Assembly (NCBI RefSeq): GCF_016863475.1
Contig: NZ_BOOY01000003.1
Coordinates: 186,001-250,000 of the forward strand
Origin: Spirilliplanes yamanashiensis
GTDB lineage: Bacteria > Actinomycetota > Actinomycetes > Mycobacteriales > Micromonosporaceae
Direction: 5' to 3'
DNA: 64,000 nt
The first letter of the stretch is position 1. Every line of letters starts with the position of its first letter. A model generated the notes under the pieces. It worked only from the letters and a program-made list of their open reading frames with translations. It was not told the origin of the DNA and did not search any database. The position numbers were made by a program, and so were the translations under genes. Shown here one piece after another: positions 61,489 through 64,000 of this stretch.

Positions 61489-61516
61489 CCACCCTCCGGT
61501 CCACGATGGACGGTGG
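61489..61516 (+). terminator. Hairpin after the mutase gene
   Basis: CCACC...GTCCA pairs with TGGAC-GGTGG around a CGA loop, with a 5-nt bulge on one side. It begins just after the stop codon. Confidence 0.4.
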
Positions 61517-61631
61517 CCGGCGTCGATCTCCGTGATGTCGGTCACCGGCCCGTTTCGGGACAGCGGGCAGCCCGGCGAATCGCTACGTTGAGCCCTCGAT
61601 TTGTGCTGAGCGCACCAAGACGGGGGATGTC

Positions 61632-64000
61632 GTGCTGCCGAATCCGTGGATCCCGCCTGCCCAAAAACGGCGGGCGATCGCCTCTTCGCTCCTCGTGGGC
61701 ACCCTGCTGGCCGGCCTCGCCGCCGGCGGACCGGCGCACGCCGAACCGCCGCAGCCGCCCGCGCAGCCGGCCGCGCCCGCGGCGGCCGACGACCTCACCG
61801 CCGAACAGGCCGCGAGCGCCGAGGCGCAGCGCACCGGCGCGCCGGTCGAGGTGCTGGCGCTGCGCACCGAGGACGAGATCGTCGTGGCGAACCCCGACGG
61901 CTCGTTCACCAGCGAGGCCACCGCCGGCCCGCAGCGCGCCCAGCTCGCCGACGGCTCCTGGCAGGCCGTCGACCCGCGCCTGGAGCCCCGGGGCGGCTTC
62001 ATCGTGCCGCGCGTCGGCGCCGCCGACCTCAAGCTCTCCGACGGCGGCGACACCACGCTGATCCGGCTCGCCGACGGCGACCGGGCGATGGTGCTGGACT
62101 GGCCGCGCCCGCTGCCCGCGCCCCGTGTCGACGGCACGGTCGCCACGTACCCGGAGGTGCTGTCCGGCGTCGACCTGCGGGTCCAGGCCGCCTCGGCCGG
62201 CTTCTCGTACGTGCTGGTGGTGAAGTCGGCCCAGGCCGCCAAGAACGCGCACCTGGCCGACATCACGCTGAACGTGCGCGGCGAGGGCCTGACCGTGCGC
62301 GAGGCCGCGGGCGGCGGGCTCGAGGCCGTCGACGGCGCGGGCGAGCCCGTGTTCTCCGGCGCCGCGCCGGCCATGTGGGACTCGTCCGGCGAGCGCAAGC
62401 CGCCGAAGACCCCCGACGTGCCGAACGGGCTGCCGGACGACCACGGCACCGCGCCGGTCGTCGTGAACGACGGCGCCGGCCCGATCGACCAGGCCGCGGC
62501 GCCGACGCCCGGCGACCGCACCGCCGACCTGCCGATGACCGTGACCGACGGCCAGGTCGCCGTGGTGCCCGACCCGGCGCTGCTGCGCGGCACCGACACC
62601 ACCTACCCGGTCTACATCGACCCGGCCGCCAGCATCACCAAGAGCGACTGGAACTACGTCTCCGAGGACCGCCCCGGCACGAAGTACCACAAGTTCGACG
62701 ACGACGAGGGCGTCGGCTTCTGCTACCGGCAGGGCAGCGCCGTCTGCTCCACCTCCGGCTACGTCAACCGCATGTACTTCAAGTTCACGCCGACGAAGTC
62801 GCACTGGACCGAGCGCGTCGTCGACAAGGTCGTCTTCCGCGCGTACGAGACGTTCTCGTTCACCTGCAGCCCGAGCTGGATCGACCTGCACCTCGTCGAC
62901 GAGACCAAGGTCAACGCGAACCTCACGTGGAACAACAAGCCGTCCGACGGCGACCTCATGGTCGACCGCAAGGTGGCCTACGGCCGCGGCTCGTCCTGCG
63001 ACCCCGACTCCGACCCGTCCTGGGTCGAGTTCGCCGACAACGCCGACGAGACCGACGAGAACCTGACGAAGACCGTCCGGCCCCGGCTCGCCGCCGGCCG
63101 CGCCGTCGCGTTCTCGCTGGCCGCGAAGGACGAGAAGGACCCGAACAGCTGGAAGCGCTTCGAGGGCGACAACGCGACGCTGTCGGTCACCTACCGCAGC
63201 CGGCCGTCGAAGCCGTTCGGCGAGCGGATGACCGCCCCGGACAAGCCCTGCGTCACCGGCGCCGGGCGGCCCTTCCTGCCGAACGACAAGCCGGTGCTGG
63301 TGGCCCAGGCCACCGACCCGGACAGCCAGAACATCTCCGTCCGCTTCGTGCTCACCGACGTGACCACCGGCAAGGACGTGCAGACCACCACCGACGGCCC
63401 GAAGGCGTTCAAGGCCAGTGGCAAGAACGTCGACTACAAGGCGCAGGTCTCGCCCGACCTGGTGCACGGGCACACGTACAGGTGGCGCGCCATCGCCAAG
63501 GACGACAAGCTGGAGAGCCTGTCCTGGTCCGACTTCTGCGAGTACTCGGTCGACCGGGAGAAGCCGAACGCCGTCCCGGCCGTGACCTCCACCGACTTCC
63601 CGACCGACGCGGCCAACAAGAAGCCCGGCGAGCCCGGCAAGGTGGTCTTCGCCGCGAACGGCGTCAAGGACTCCGCGTACGGCAACGACGTCGCCTACTA
63701 CGAGTGGGCGATCGGCGACGACAACCCGCAGAACAAGGCCGTCCCGGCCGCGACCGGCGGCACCGCCGAGGCCACCGTCACCGCGTCCACCTTCGGCCCG
63801 AACGTGCTGTACGTGCGCAGCGTCGACCGGGCGGGCAACCGCGGCGACGTCGCCCGCTACGTCTTCCGCGCCGTCCGCCCGTGCGACGACCCGGCCGCGG
63901 TGGCGTGCTCCGCGGCGGACTACCTGTTCGACGAGACCACGGGCACCACGGCCGCCGACACCTCCGGCAAGAACCGGCCGCTGACCCTCGCGGGCGTCGA
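61632..64000 (+). CDS. Secreted LamG-type protein, cut by the right edge
   Basis: An open frame of at least 789 codons continues to the end of the window. GTG 61632 has GGGGGA upstream and is followed by a signal sequence (about 12-37, ending GGPAHA), then a Pro/Ala linker. The body parallels the LamG protein at 46-49 kb: an N-terminal beta region, VYIDPAA, a Cys-containing DNRLRE-like part (about 325-500), fibronectin-like HGHTYRWRAIAKDD, and the start of a LamG domain (YLFDETTGTTAADTSG) at the edge. GC content is high like the chromosome, unlike its relative. An RHS gene may follow outside the window. Confidence 0.85.
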   Translation, partial: MLPNPWIPPAQKRRAIASSLLVGTLLAGLAAGGPAHAEPPQPPAQPAAPAAADDLTAEQAASAEAQRTGAPVEVLALRTEDEIVVANPDGSFTSEATAGPQRAQLADGSWQAVDPRLEPRGGFIVPRVGAADLKLSDGGDTTLIRLADGDRAMVLDWPRPLPAPRVDGTVATYPEVLSGVDLRVQAASAGFSYVLVVKSAQAAKNAHLADITLNVRGEGLTVREAAGGGLEAVDGAGEPVFSGAAPAMWDSSGERKPPKTPDVPNGLPDDHGTAPVVVNDGAGPIDQAAAPTPGDRTADLPMTVTDGQVAVVPDPALLRGTDTTYPVYIDPAASITKSDWNYVSEDRPGTKYHKFDDDEGVGFCYRQGSAVCSTSGYVNRMYFKFTPTKSHWTERVVDKVVFRAYETFSFTCSPSWIDLHLVDETKVNANLTWNNKPSDGDLMVDRKVAYGRGSSCDPDSDPSWVEFADNADETDENLTKTVRPRLAAGRAVAFSLAAKDEKDPNSWKRFEGDNATLSVTYRSRPSKPFGERMTAPDKPCVTGAGRPFLPNDKPVLVAQATDPDSQNISVRFVLTDVTTGKDVQTTTDGPKAFKASGKNVDYKAQVSPDLVHGHTYRWRAIAKDDKLESLSWSDFCEYSVDREKPNAVPAVTSTDFPTDAANKKPGEPGKVVFAANGVKDSAYGNDVAYYEWAIGDDNPQNKAVPAATGGTAEATVTASTFGPNVLYVRSVDRAGNRGDVARYVFRAVRPCDDPAAVACSAADYLFDETTGTTAADTSGKNRPLTLAGV

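Overview
The window comes from a high-GC actinobacterium, most likely a member of the Micromonosporaceae (Micromonospora/Actinoplanes type). Evidence: roughly 70-75% GC, many GTG starts, many apparently leaderless genes, NucS-type mismatch repair, and a gene order that resembles the Mycobacterium/Streptomyces ATP-synthase neighbourhood (atp operon, DUF2550, pduO, murA, nucS, then epimerase-thiolase-meaB). Assignments rest on reading motifs and context; no database search was possible.

Left part (1-23.1 kb), mostly core genes. An F1Fo ATP synthase operon (AtpI-like, AtpZ-like, atpB-E-F-H-A-G-D) ends in a strong hairpin. Two tandem LytR-CpsA-Psr genes then separate atpD from atpC. Next come a DUF2550 protein, a PduO-type cobalamin adenosyltransferase, murA (with Asp at the usual catalytic Cys), 3-hydroxyacyl-CoA dehydrogenase, an ABC-2 exporter, a SnoaL-like protein, an FtsK/SpoIIIE-like ATPase coupled to a small membrane protein, a seven-helix membrane protein of unknown type, a DUF4126 protein and nucS.

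Middle (23.1-46 kb), accessory metabolism and envelope genes. A membrane protein is built from seven 26-residue repeats. A five-gene, translationally coupled operon encodes an NCS1 permease, two LLM flavin oxidoreductases, an M24-fold hydrolase and a threonine-synthase-like PLP enzyme. It lies divergent from a PucR-type regulator and looks like an uncharacterised catabolic pathway for a nitrogen compound. Next come a DEAD-box helicase, a second ABC exporter, an aldehyde dehydrogenase, an SDR enzyme, an alpha/beta hydrolase, an AI-2E-type permease, two DivIVA-like coiled-coil proteins, and the acyl-CoA group: methylmalonyl-CoA epimerase divergent from acetyl-CoA acetyltransferase and meaB.

Right part (46-64 kb). 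A visibly AT-richer island (46.0-56.4 kb) starts with a near-consensus promoter. It carries a secreted LamG protein, a 2098-residue RHS/YD-repeat protein with a variable-looking C-terminal tip, and two paralogous lipoproteins coupled to it. Together they look like a polymorphic-toxin or surface-protein system with envelope-located partners. Native GC-rich genes follow: a PadR regulator divergent from an FAD monooxygenase with a clear operator between them, a diguanylate cyclase, and an acyl-CoA mutase large subunit with the residues expected of isobutyryl-CoA mutase. The window ends inside a second LamG-type secreted protein, cut off by the right edge.

Regulatory themes: fourteen genes have a TANNNT box 6-8 nt before the start codon, which fits leaderless mRNAs and fixes several starts. 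Five convergent pairs share stop codons in a 4-bp CTAG or CTAA. A common 14-bp operator-like motif sits upstream of both the epimerase/thiolase divergon and the mutase gene.
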